NCBI GenBank assembly: GCA_021780695.1
Contig: JAJXYD010000045.1
Location: forward strand, 1 to 64,000
Length of the DNA: 64,000 bases
Direction of reading: 5' to 3'
DNA from: Deltaproteobacteria bacterium
GTDB lineage: Bacteria; Desulfobacterota; Syntrophobacteria; Syntrophobacterales; Syntrophobacteraceae
The position numbers and the translations under genes were made by a program. Below, piece after piece: positions 9,801 to 17,116 of this stretch (within the stretch, counting starts at the first letter, position 1; each line of letters opens with the position of its first letter). The notes under the pieces are model-generated. The model saw nothing but the letters and a program-made list of their open reading frames with translations, was not told the DNA's origin and ran no database searches.

Positions 9801-10622
9801 GGCATCCGGGGTGCGGGTCATGGGCAGGTTTGTACCCCAAACGATCATGTAGCCGGCGTTAAACCAGTCGCCGCTAACCGGCACATCGGTCTGGTCGCCC
9901 CAGATTTGAGGAGATGCCGGAGGCAGGTCGCAATACCAGTCATAAAAGCTCACCATGGAAGCGCCGATAAGGGAGAGGAACCTGGCCCCCGAGGCGTAGC
10001 AGACCATGGACATGGCTGGAATGGGGCTAAAGCCGAAGATGCGGTCGGGACCGTATTTTTGAATCGTGTAGACAAGAGAGGCGGCGATGAGGTCGAGCGC
10101 CTCGTCCCAGGAAACCCGCACCAGGCCGCCTTTGCCCCGGGCCACCTTGTACTCCCGGGTCTTTTCGGGATCTTCCACGATGCTTTTCCAGGCAGCAACC
10201 GGGTCGGGATGGTTTTTCAGCCCCTCCCGCCACAATCGCACAAGCTCGGAGCGCATATAGGGGTACTTTACCCGCAGGGGACTGTAGGCGTACCAGGAAA
10301 AGGTGGCCCCTCTGGGGCAGCCTCGCGGTTCGTAGTCGGGGCTTTGGGCCCCGCATCCGGGGTAATCTCCGCGCTGCGTCTCCCAGACGATTATGCCGTC
10401 CTTTACATAGACGTTCCAGGAGCATGACCCGGTGCAGTTTACCCCATGGGTGGAGCGTACGACCTTGTCATACTGCCAGCGCCTCCGGTGATAATCCTCC
10501 CAGGAACGGCCCCCCGTACGCACCTCGGTCCAGCCCTTTGCAAGCTTTTGCTTTTTACCGCGCTCCCTTGCCTCGCAGGACTTAAAGAAGCGCCAACCGG
10601 ATAACAGACCCTCTTTTCCCAT
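6885..10622 (-). CDS. narG: Respiratory nitrate reductase alpha subunit
   Basis: Catalytic molybdenum bis-MGD subunit reducing nitrate to nitrite at the cytoplasmic face. The product has 1245 aa, the length of membrane-bound NarG. The N-terminal FS0 cluster ligands H59, C63, C67 and C102 match E. coli H49/C53/C57/C92 with a constant 10-residue offset. No cleavable Tat signal is evident, as expected for NarG, so this is not a periplasmic NapA. ATG 10620-10622 has GGAG 8 nt upstream. It begins the narGHJI-TDT-barrel operon, 238 bp downstream of the octahaem gene. Close nitrite oxidoreductases differ, but the narJ and narI neighbours support nitrate reduction. Confidence 0.96.
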   Translation of the reverse strand: MGKEGLLSGWRFFKSCEARERGKKQKLAKGWTEVRTGGRSWEDYHRRRWQYDKVVRSTHGVNCTGSCSWNVYVKDGIIVWETQRGDYPGCGAQSPDYEPRGCPRGATFSWYAYSPLRVKYPYMRSELVRLWREGLKNHPDPVAAWKSIVEDPEKTREYKVARGKGGLVRVSWDEALDLIAASLVYTIQKYGPDRIFGFSPIPAMSMVCYASGARFLSLIGASMVSFYDWYCDLPPASPQIWGDQTDVPVSGDWFNAGYMIVWGTNLPMTRTPDAHFYAEARYRGAKVAAVAPDYAEYVKFADTWLPARAGTDGALAMAMTFVIVKEFYLDRTVPYFVEYVRQYTDLPCVVMLRNHDGRYVCDRFLRASDFSSDIEHGEWKTVVFDGKANTFAVPNGSIGFRWEKNGKWNIKLEDSESGALLEPLLSFAEDCLQWTAVSFPLFEAAGAGVRQGRVPVKKIVVEGQEVLVTTVFDLMAANLGLDRGQGGECARDYDDPVPYTPAWQEKITGVPKEDAIRVAREFAQNAEMTRGKSMIFLGAGSNHWYHSDMTYRTIVGLTELCGCQGVNGGGWAHYVGQEKIRPLAGWTNVAFGLDWLRPPRQHNGTSFFYFATDQWRYENIDPAALISPAFGRHDPKHLADYNVLAARLGWLPSYPQFDQNPLEICRKAEEEGARNDEQIVAYAAEKLKSGDLRFAMEEPGNPANYPRILFLWRSNLLGASGKGHEYFLKHLLGAENSLLNDENEKVLQLEEMRAKPADPDGKLDLLVTLEFRMNTSALYSDIILPAATWYEMHDISTTDMHPFVHPFNPATDPAWESKTNWEQFKAIAKRFSELSAQHLGVQKDLVATPLVHDTPEELAQPLGKVKDWKKGEIEAVPGRTMPKLQVVSRDFPNAYKMMTALGPLVENVGIGVKGVSWNSSEEYRRLKDILGTVTAPGISRGLPDLDTARQVAETILTLSPETNPQVAARAWRSMEESTGLDLDHFYRAARPGEASGAGSGESLRFADIDAQPRKVLTTPTWSGVESETRSYSPFVINIEEKIPFRTLTGRAQFYQDHEWMLAFGEGLPVFRPPLDTRIPESARLNGLRKKGKELVLNYITPHSKWSIHSTYSDTLTLLTLFRGGEAVWINNEDAAAIEIKDNDWLECYNANGIVMAKAVVSHRIPRGKAFMYHAQERLINTPGSTISKQRGGTHNSVTRIFMKPTQMIGGYAHLSYGFNYYGPTGAQRDETVVVRKAGEVDWYED

Positions 10623-10728
10623 CGGATTACTCCAATCTTTAAACTTCTTTCAGGCAGTTATGTCCGCGCCGGGCGATTTGGCAGCGGTCCAACCCGCCCC
10701 CCGGCCCCCAATGTTGATTTAGGCTCAC

Positions 10729-10752
10729 GCGAAGGCGCGAAGGCGCGAAAAA
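10729..10752. repeat. Tandem GCGAAGGC repeat
   Basis: GCGAAGGC at 10729-10736 and 10737-10744 is followed by a partial third copy (GCGAAAAA). It lies in the 238-bp gap between the octahaem cytochrome and narG. On the minus strand the end reads CTCTTTTTTCGCG, giving a T-run downstream of the octahaem gene. It looks like a short dispersed repeat rather than a regulatory site. Confidence 0.55.
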
Positions 10753-10860
10753 AGAGATGAAAGAAACACAATACGAAATGTGTCCGAATTCACCTGAGCG
10801 CTCCAGACTAGAATTAGCACTCGAAGACCAGTCCGCAATTGCCCCCTTGCCCCACGCCGG

Positions 10861-12345
10861 TTATTCGCCAACCCCAACACCGCCCGTCTGGTTATAGTCG
10901 ATCTTTCCCGTCTTAATGCGCTGGTTGTAGATCGCCTGAAGGATCCTAAGACTTTGCTGAAGTTCAAAAACCCCGTGCCAGTGCGAATAGTCGGGGCCTT
11001 CCATGGCCGCGCCCTGGCGCATCCTTCTGCCCTCATGATGCCACATGTAGTAATAGGTTCTGAATGCCGGATCGGCCCAGGGGTCTTTCATCATGAGGTT
11101 TTTCTTCTGAAGGGTGGCAATCATCTCCGAGGCCGCGTGGGCGTATTTGTTAAAGAGTCCTATCTGCTTATCGGCCATGCCCAGATAGTTTTGGCCAAAT
11201 TCGGTGGAATGGCAGGCCGCGCAAACCTGGAGCATATCCTTTCTTGCGGCTTCGGGCCCCTGGGGATTTCCGGCCAGGGGATTTCCAGCCGTGAGCTTGC
11301 CCGTTTTCATAAAAGTTTCGGCCGCTGTGTCAAAGCCGCCCGTTCTTTGGTTGGAAACAGGGGCCCAAAGGTTCCATTTGAGCCTTAAATCCACGTTGTG
11401 AGTGGGCTGGAGGCCGTTTATACCGCTCATGTGGCAGGTGGCGCAGGTCGGGGCCGAATAGTCGGCCATTGGCTGCCATCCGCCCGGAGGGCTGTTCCAA
11501 TGCCATTTGGCTCCTCTGGCTTCAAAGAGCATCCCGTGAACCGACTGTTTGTAAATCTCGATATCGGGGTGGTCGGGGCCAAGATGGCACGTGCCGCACG
11601 CAGAGGGTTTTCGCGCCTGGGCTATCGAAAACTGGTGGTTTAGATGGCAGGCCGTGCAGTTGCCAACAGTTGCGTCGGGATAGATCGTACCGATCCCGTG
11701 GACAGGCCAGGAGCCCGCCTCAGGCATTTGATCGGCGTCCATTTTTATTTGCGACCCGTGACACTGGGCGCAGCCGGTCATAAATACGGCGTCTTTAAAT
11801 TCAGGCATGTTCATGTCTTCGTGGGCAAGAAGCGCCTGGTTTAAAGGCTGGCTAACGGCCTGTATCGCGGCGCGCGCATGCCCGCTTTGCCGAAAGGCCT
11901 TCACCTCGTTTGGATGGCATTTCTCGCAGGTTGCCGACGAGACAAGGGAGCTTACATATATGTCGGTTCCCGCCACGCCCGGGCATTTCTGGTTGGCCAT
12001 GGGGCTGTCTTTAGACACCGTGTGGCAATCAAAACAACTCACTCCCGCATGGGCCATAACGCTTTTGGACCAATCGTTAACGATTTCTGGGGTCTTTTGG
12101 GAATGGCAGGCTATGCACTGCGCGGCTTGTTTGGTGATCCCGGTGCCTTTTGCAAGTGTCATTTTCTGCTTGAAGGCAATGTTTGGATAGCGCAGATAGT
12201 GACTGGAGGGCGCAGGCTGGGCCGGGGCGCCCGCGGGTTTTTCTACCGCGGCGGGGTTACTGTCGGCAGCCATTGCCATGTGCAAGGAAACGCTTCCCAG
12301 AATGACCAGGAAGAAAACCGATACCAAACCCGCCGCTTTTCGCAT
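10861..12345 (-). CDS. haoA: Octahaem cytochrome c, HAO-like
   Basis: A periplasmic octahaem protein of the hydroxylamine oxidoreductase family. The 494-aa product has a signal peptide (about residues 1-27) and eight CxxCH haem sites at 77, 104, 140, 192, 230, 250, 301 and 375. The HAO-type C-terminal motifs WHHEGRR (435-441) and GPDYSHWHG (450-458) are present. HAO oxidises hydroxylamine; homologues in nitrate-ammonifying Epsilonproteobacteria are thought to reduce nitrite. ATG 12343-12345 has GGAGGG just upstream; an upstream extension lacks a signal sequence. It follows the tetrahaem gene by 14 nt. Whether the haem-crosslinking Tyr of true HAO is retained needs alignment. The nar/Hcp context favours a reductive role (inference). 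Confidence 0.9.
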   Translation of the reverse strand: MRKAAGLVSVFFLVILGSVSLHMAMAADSNPAAVEKPAGAPAQPAPSSHYLRYPNIAFKQKMTLAKGTGITKQAAQCIACHSQKTPEIVNDWSKSVMAHAGVSCFDCHTVSKDSPMANQKCPGVAGTDIYVSSLVSSATCEKCHPNEVKAFRQSGHARAAIQAVSQPLNQALLAHEDMNMPEFKDAVFMTGCAQCHGSQIKMDADQMPEAGSWPVHGIGTIYPDATVGNCTACHLNHQFSIAQARKPSACGTCHLGPDHPDIEIYKQSVHGMLFEARGAKWHWNSPPGGWQPMADYSAPTCATCHMSGINGLQPTHNVDLRLKWNLWAPVSNQRTGGFDTAAETFMKTGKLTAGNPLAGNPQGPEAARKDMLQVCAACHSTEFGQNYLGMADKQIGLFNKYAHAASEMIATLQKKNLMMKDPWADPAFRTYYYMWHHEGRRMRQGAAMEGPDYSHWHGVFELQQSLRILQAIYNQRIKTGKIDYNQTGGVGVGE

Positions 12346-12359
12346 AAAACCCTCCGTTG

Positions 12360-12890
12360 CTATTCTTTGATAAATTCGCTCAAATGTTTGTGCCCCGCGT
12401 TGGCGTGACAATCCGCGCAGGTTTTAGTCGTTGTTTTGGAAAAATAGAGCCTGTGAGGCAGAAAGGCGCGGGGATTGCTCAAAGTCTTATTCTCCAAATC
12501 GGCATGACAGGAAAGGCATCCGCTGTCATAGACGAAGCGGTTCCCGTCTTTTATTTTTTTGCGCCAATCGATTTTATCCGTATTATCGAAGGTCTCAACC
12601 CAGATGTCGTTGGTGCTCGATTTGACTTTGACAAAAAAATAATGAGCCAGGCCATCGTGAGGAAGATGGCAATCGTTGCACTCAGCCTGGAACCCAAACC
12701 TGTTGTCGCCACCGTGGACGTGGATTTCAAAGGCCGATACGAAGGGCTTCATCGTGTGGCAGGATCCGCAAAAGTTCGCGTCGGCGGTTTTTTCAGACGT
12801 TTCATATACGGCAAACGAAAAACCGACGCCGATTATGGCCCCGATCAGTAGCAAAAGGACTGTTGCCCGCATCCATGTCGCCTTTGGCAT
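12360..12890 (-). CDS. NapC/NirT-type tetrahaem cytochrome c
   Basis: A membrane-anchored quinol dehydrogenase of the NapC/NrfH/cM552 family; 176 aa. One transmembrane helix (about 9-29) holds it in the membrane, and four CxxCH sites follow at 41, 71, 125 and 158. The family mid-region runs from ECNDCHLPHD toward a Trp-rich segment. It would take electrons from menaquinol to the adjacent octahaem protein, 14 nt downstream. This pairing corresponds to HAO plus cycB (cM552) in nitrifiers and to HaoA-HaoC in Epsilonproteobacteria. No nrfA is present, so I do not call it nrfH. Confidence 0.92.
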   Translation of the reverse strand: MPKATWMRATVLLLLIGAIIGVGFSFAVYETSEKTADANFCGSCHTMKPFVSAFEIHVHGGDNRFGFQAECNDCHLPHDGLAHYFFVKVKSSTNDIWVETFDNTDKIDWRKKIKDGNRFVYDSGCLSCHADLENKTLSNPRAFLPHRLYFSKTTTKTCADCHANAGHKHLSEFIKE

Positions 12891-13020
12891 AAAAAATCCT
12901 TACCCCAAAGCCCTCAAAAGCCAGGAAAAATAAAGTATGAGCGGCAATAAAAAAATTGCCCTCAATTGGCCGCAACGTCTCCGCGCCCATGTGCCGAGCC
13001 GGGATAAATCGATACTTTCA

Positions 13021-14301
13021 TCAAACGAGCATGTTTATAAGCGTAAAAATGCACAAGGCGCCGACGCAGACATAGATCGAAAGCAAGGCGGCCTTCTCCC
13101 ACCTTTTGATGCGCATTGCATCGGGCAGCAGCCGCACCGCCAGAATAAAGAGAAAGGCCAGTATGAGCGGCAGCGTCAAGGTATTTAGGATTTCAACGAA
13201 AATGGTAAGCTCCACCAGGTGAGAGCCTTTCAGCACAAAAAGCCCTGCCGCGATAATACCGCAGCTGTAGGCGGCATAAAATCCGGGAGCCTGCGTAAGG
13301 TTCATATTGAAGCTTTTCCCCGCGCCCAGCATTTCGCTAACCCCCCAGGCAGCGGCCAAAGAGGCCACAATCGAGGCGATAAGGGCCGCGCTGGTAATGC
13401 CCACGGCAAAGAGGATCATCCCCCCCAGGCGTCCCAAAAGAGGGGTAACGGCATAGGCGATCTGCGAAACGCTTTGAAGGGAGGCGTCAGGGTTTATCCT
13501 GCCGATGGTCGCGGCGGTCAAAACGAGGGCCCCGGCCATTACAACCTGGGCGAAAACGGAGCCTAGCGCAGTATCCAGGCGGCAACAGTAGTAGTTATCC
13601 TCGCATGCAATGCACAGCCCCTTGTCTATAATGGCGCTCTGCTGGTAGAAAATCATCCACGGCATGATGACCGCTCCCACATTTGCCGCGATGAGATTCA
13701 TATACTCATGATTCCTGATGGGTATGCTCAAAAACTGACTGCCGATCGTTTCGATATCCGGGTGAGCCATAAAGGCGGCTACCAGCAGGGCGAGTTCAAA
13801 GAGGCCCACGCCGATCCCGATGCGTTCGACCCTGCTGTAGCTTCCGGTAAGCACTATCCCCAGCAAAAAGACCACGCCAAGGCCCACGCTGTAGTCGGCC
13901 TTTATGTGAAAGAGGGACCCGGCCGCGGCAATGCCGATGAATTCGGTTACAAGCGCCCCTATGGCCGAAATGAAAAGAACGATTCCGGTAAACCATGCCC
14001 AGTTTCGTCCGAAGTTTTCCCTTATGAGACTGCCCTGCCCCTTTCCGGTCGATAAGCCCAGCCTCACGGTAAGCTCCTGGACCATGAAAAGAACGGGGAT
14101 CAGGAGTAACTGAAGCCAGAGCAGCCGGTACCCCCACCTGGCCCCCGATTGGGCCGCCGTAATGATCGATCCCGCGTCCGTGTCGGCGAGCATGGCCATA
14201 CATCCCGGACCGGCTATGACAAAAAAATGAAACAGCCTCGTTTTCCAGGAACAATTAGCCAGTGAGCAAAAAACCGATTCTTGTTTGTAAGGTTGCGCCA
14301 T
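13021..14301 (-). CDS. Nramp-family divalent-metal transporter, divergent
   Basis: A 426-aa polytopic membrane protein of the Nramp fold (about 11 helices). The helix-1 metal motif DPGN of canonical Nramp reads DAGS (42-45), and the helix-6 MPHN motif reads MPWM. Asp and Met are kept but the Asn and His positions are lost. Such changes occur in Nramp-related proteins with altered selectivity, including the Mg2+-transporting NRMT branch, so Mn2+/Fe2+ transport should not be assumed. It lies between hcp and the haem cytochromes on the same strand, about 130 bp from the tetrahaem gene. A strong terminator separates it from hcp. Its start lacks a strong ribosome-binding site. Confidence 0.82.
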   Translation of the reverse strand: MAQPYKQESVFCSLANCSWKTRLFHFFVIAGPGCMAMLADTDAGSIITAAQSGARWGYRLLWLQLLLIPVLFMVQELTVRLGLSTGKGQGSLIRENFGRNWAWFTGIVLFISAIGALVTEFIGIAAAGSLFHIKADYSVGLGVVFLLGIVLTGSYSRVERIGIGVGLFELALLVAAFMAHPDIETIGSQFLSIPIRNHEYMNLIAANVGAVIMPWMIFYQQSAIIDKGLCIACEDNYYCCRLDTALGSVFAQVVMAGALVLTAATIGRINPDASLQSVSQIAYAVTPLLGRLGGMILFAVGITSAALIASIVASLAAAWGVSEMLGAGKSFNMNLTQAPGFYAAYSCGIIAAGLFVLKGSHLVELTIFVEILNTLTLPLILAFLFILAVRLLPDAMRIKRWEKAALLSIYVCVGALCIFTLINMLV

Positions 14302-14328
14302 GTGAGCCTATAGTGTCAAAGCCGGTAT

Positions 14329-14368
14329 TAAAAACCACCCGGAGGGCGGCAAAACCTTACCGCCCTCC
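14329..14368 (-). terminator. Intrinsic terminator of hcp
   Basis: GGAGGGCGG (14341-14349) and CCGCCCTCC (14360-14368) form a 9-bp stem with a 10-nt loop. On the minus strand the stem is followed by GGGTGG and a T-run (complement of 14330-14334). It lies 18 bp after the hcp stop. Confidence 0.82.
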
Positions 14369-14385
14369 AAGACGAGTCTGCCCGG

Positions 14386-16053
14386 CTATTTACCCGCCAT
14401 CATGGCCGCAACGTCATCGGCCGGCATTGCAATGGGTTTGAGGTCGAACTTTTCGATTAACACATTAGCCACATTGGGGGACAGAAAGCCGGGCAGGGTC
14501 GGACCCAGGCGAATTCCTTTCACCCCGAGGAAAAGCAGGGCCAGGAGCACGGCAACCGCCTTTTGCTCATACCAGGCAATGTCGTAGGAAATCGGCAGAT
14601 CGTTTATATCGGCAAGACCGAAGACTTCTTTTAGCTTTAAAGCGATCAGGGCCAGGGAGTAGGAGTCGTTGCACTGACCGGCGTCCAGCACCCGGGGGAT
14701 GCCTGCGATATCGCCCAGGTCGAGTTTGTTGTAACGGTATTTGGCGCAGCCCGCGGTAAGGATCACCGTGTCCTTTGGCAAGGTTTCGGCAACCATGGTG
14801 TAATACTCACGCCCCTTCTGGCGACCGTCACAGCCGGCCATTACCACAAACCGCTTTATCGCCCCGGATTTTACCGCGTCAACGACCTTGTCGGCCAGCG
14901 CCAGTACCTGGTTGTGGGCAAAGCCGCCAACCAGGGAACCGGTTTCTATCTGCGTGGGGGCAGAGCAGGTCTTTGCCCTGGCGATAAGAGCGGAAAAATC
15001 CTTGGCGCCTCCGGGGGCCCTGTCGGCAATGTGGGTTGCGCCCTCGTAGCCCACTACACCTGTGGTATAGAGCCGGTCGAGATAGGTGTTTTCCTTCTTT
15101 AGCGGCACAAGGCAGTTGGTGGTAAGAAGGATTGGACCGTTAAAGGATTCGAATTCCTGATTTTGATGCCACCAGGAAGAGCCGTAGTTTCCGACAAAAT
15201 GATCGTATTTTTTAAAAGCCGGGTAATAGTTTGCCGGAAGCATCTCGCCGTGGGTGTAAACCTCGACCCCTGTGCCCTTTGTTTGTTCGAGCAGTTCCGC
15301 CATGTCCTTCAAGTCGTGGCCGCTGATGAGAATCCCCGGGTTTTTGCCAACCCCCAGGTTTACCCTGGTAATCTCCGGGTGGCCGTAGGTTGAGGTGTTG
15401 GCCTCATCGAGCAGCGCCATGGCCGCCACCGCCGTCTCTCCGGCCCTCATGACAAAACCCACCATTTCATCCGCCGAGAGGTCCTTTACCGTTGAGCTGA
15501 GGGCCTCCATCAGGAAATCGTAGATTTGCTGCTTTTCAAACCCAAGGACCGCCGCATGGTCCGCGTAGGCCGAAATGCCTTTAAGCCCCAGCACCAGCAG
15601 TTGGCGCAAAGACCGCACATCTTCATTATTTCCCGTAGTTAGAACGCCTACGGTCTTGGCCTTTTCGGCAAATGCCCCGGCGTCATCCGCAAACCAGGTG
15701 GCGCAATCGGGGAGCGCTTCGCCAAATTCCCGGCCGTTTTTTTCCCTGTAGGCCGCAACAAACTTTGCCCGCAAAGCCTCACGCCGTTTAAGCGCCTCTT
15801 TTATCATGGAAACAAATCGGGCATGCTCCCAGTTGACATTTGTAATGGTTGCAAACAACCCCTTTGCCACAAAAAGTCCGGTCGCCTTATCGACGCCTCC
15901 AAGACTCTTCAGGCGCTCGCCATAAACGGCGATTCCCTTAAGGCAATAGATTAAAAGATCTTGAAGATTGGCGATTTCTTCCGGTTTTCCGCAAACGCCC
16001 CTTATGGTGCAACCCGTATTTTTGGCAGTCTCCTGGCACTGAAAGCAAAACAT
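14386..16053 (-). CDS. hcp: Hybrid cluster protein (hydroxylamine/NO reductase)
   Basis: Cytoplasmic prismane protein with a [4Fe-2O-2S] hybrid cluster. It reduces hydroxylamine to ammonia in vitro and acts on NO or in protein S-nitrosylation in some bacteria. The 555-aa length is that of the short (class I) type. N-terminal C3-x2-C6-x8-C15-x5-C21 is the class I spacing seen in strict anaerobes, giving a standard [4Fe-4S] cluster. Hybrid-cluster regions are recognisable at [15 protein letters not shown] and [10 protein letters not shown], and the C-terminal [13 protein letters not shown] block is present. Start ATG 16051-16053 has GGAG 5 nt upstream; an in-frame upstream extension lacks homology. 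A perfect FNR-like palindrome lies 93 bp upstream. Confidence 0.96.
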   Translation of the reverse strand: MFCFQCQETAKNTGCTIRGVCGKPEEIANLQDLLIYCLKGIAVYGERLKSLGGVDKATGLFVAKGLFATITNVNWEHARFVSMIKEALKRREALRAKFVAAYREKNGREFGEALPDCATWFADDAGAFAEKAKTVGVLTTGNNEDVRSLRQLLVLGLKGISAYADHAAVLGFEKQQIYDFLMEALSSTVKDLSADEMVGFVMRAGETAVAAMALLDEANTSTYGHPEITRVNLGVGKNPGILISGHDLKDMAELLEQTKGTGVEVYTHGEMLPANYYPAFKKYDHFVGNYGSSWWHQNQEFESFNGPILLTTNCLVPLKKENTYLDRLYTTGVVGYEGATHIADRAPGGAKDFSALIARAKTCSAPTQIETGSLVGGFAHNQVLALADKVVDAVKSGAIKRFVVMAGCDGRQKGREYYTMVAETLPKDTVILTAGCAKYRYNKLDLGDIAGIPRVLDAGQCNDSYSLALIALKLKEVFGLADINDLPISYDIAWYEQKAVAVLLALLFLGVKGIRLGPTLPGFLSPNVANVLIEKFDLKPIAMPADDVAAMMAGK

Positions 16054-16145
16054 GTCGTCTCCTTTTAACTTGGTTTTAGAAAGCAAGCGGCCTTCCGATC
16101 GTGCCCCATTTTTCCCCAGTTTAAGACAAGCGAGCCTCAAAAATA

Positions 16146-16159
16146 TTGACCCAAGTCAA
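16146..16159 (-). promoter_or_regulatory. TTGAC-N4-GTCAA operator upstream of hcp
   Basis: TTGAC (16146-16150) and GTCAA (16155-16159) form a perfect palindrome with a 4-nt spacer, the format of CRP/FNR-family sites (FNR, DNR, HcpR). On the minus strand a weak -10-like CTTAAA lies about 30 nt beyond its centre, consistent with class II activation at about -41.5. The hcp start is 93 bp downstream. No CRP/FNR gene lies in the window. Confidence 0.65.
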
Positions 16160-16196
16160 ATTGAAAAGGACAAGGAGGAGATTTTCCAACAAATAA

Positions 16197-16514
16197 TCAA
16201 ATCGGAGGTGAAATCACGACCAGCAAGCGCAAATCTGTTTTAGCCCTTAGTCCGTGAGGCTCGCTTATATCCGTAATCAAAACGTCTCCGGCTTTTGCCG
16301 GGATTGTCGCGTTGTCTTTTGCCAAAAACTCTCCCTCGCCCTCGAGCACCGTAAGGCTCGCCTGCCCCTCTACGTCGTGTGAGTGCACGGGCAGTTCCTG
16401 GCCTGCCTTGAAATTAAAGTTTAAGATCTTAAAATAGGGAGAATCATGAACCAAGAGGTTCTTGAAGGCCTTATCCGAAAATCCATTGGCTTCGTAGAGA
16501 TTTATTTTCTTCAT
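16197..16514 (-). CDS. Small cupin-domain protein
   Basis: A 105-aa single-domain cupin. Metal-site motifs are visible as PVHSHDVEGQ (first cupin motif, His pair and Glu-like position) and, after a short strand stretch, a second motif ending HGLRAKTD. Substrate is unknown; such proteins range from sensors to small dioxygenase-like enzymes. ATG 16512-16514 has AGGAGG upstream, so the longer upstream frame is rejected. It sits 143 bp upstream of hcp on the same strand and 110 bp downstream of the maturation protease. A role in N-oxide or metal homeostasis is only a guess from context. Confidence 0.78.
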   Translation of the reverse strand: MKKINLYEANGFSDKAFKNLLVHDSPYFKILNFNFKAGQELPVHSHDVEGQASLTVLEGEGEFLAKDNATIPAKAGDVLITDISEPHGLRAKTDLRLLVVISPPI

Positions 16515-16624
16515 CGAATCCTCCTGCTGCCGGCTGAAACAAAGTTTTAAGCTCCCGTTAATGGATAACGGCGGATCACCCCTTGCAAAATCGCAATTTA
16601 GCCAAGCCCACGGCAAAGATAAAA

Positions 16625-17116
16625 TTATTTTTCCGGAATCGTTTTTTCTATTTCTCCCATGAGCAGTTCGCACACCCTCGGGACGGCCCCCCTTACTGCT
16701 TCGGAAAGCCCCGGCCTTACTTCGTCGGGTATCGACTCAATCTGCACCACAAAGATTTGCACATCGAGTTGCGCATGATCTTTTAACTCTTTTAACATAT
16801 TTACTGTTGGGAACTGGTGCATGGAAAAATCGGAAACTTTCTTGGCGGGCACCCCCTCAACGGGTATTTCGAAAACCTCCCCGGCCGCGCGGTCCGGGAA
16901 ATCCACCGCATCGATCACTATCACCTTTCGCGGTTTTTCTTCGATCAGCATCAGATCGAAGAGAATACCCCGGATTCCCGTTCCGACATCCATTGCCGAA
17001 ACAGTGGAAGGCAACTCGAAATTAGTGGTCAGGTATTCGATCACAGCCGGACCAAAACCATCGTCGCCAAGCAGGCTGTTGCCGCAGCCAAATATAAGGA
17101 GCTCTCTATCAAGCAT
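16625..17116 (-). CDS. Hydrogenase-type maturation protease
   Basis: A 163-aa endopeptidase of the HyaD/HybD/HycI/FrcD family that removes the C-terminal tail of [NiFe]-hydrogenase large subunits after nickel insertion. Visible motifs are FGCGNSLLGDDGFG (about 9-22), with acidic D18/D19 at the nickel-sensing position, VIDAVDF around 73-79 and SMHQFP near 104. AAGGA lies 7 nt before ATG 17114-17116. No hydrogenase structural gene is in the window, so its partner is elsewhere or it acts on another substrate. It opens the minus-strand series leading into cupin and hcp. Confidence 0.85.
   Translation of the reverse strand: MLDRELLIFGCGNSLLGDDGFGPAVIEYLTTNFELPSTVSAMDVGTGIRGILFDLMLIEEKPRKVIVIDAVDFPDRAAGEVFEIPVEGVPAKKVSDFSMHQFPTVNMLKELKDHAQLDVQIFVVQIESIPDEVRPGLSEAVRGAVPRVCELLMGEIEKTIPEK

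Noticed and set aside
9495..10427. Plus-strand open frame of 310 codons antisense to narG
   Set aside because: It lies wholly inside narG, has no recognisable domain and low-complexity Gly/His/Val-rich composition typical of a shadow frame in G+C-rich coding DNA.
12360..12890. Naming the tetrahaem cytochrome nrfH
   Set aside because: No nrfA follows; the partner is an octahaem HAO-like protein, so a NapC/cM552-type label is safer.
13021..14301. Calling the Nramp-fold gene mntH
   Set aside because: Both metal-binding motifs deviate from those of Mn/Fe transporters.
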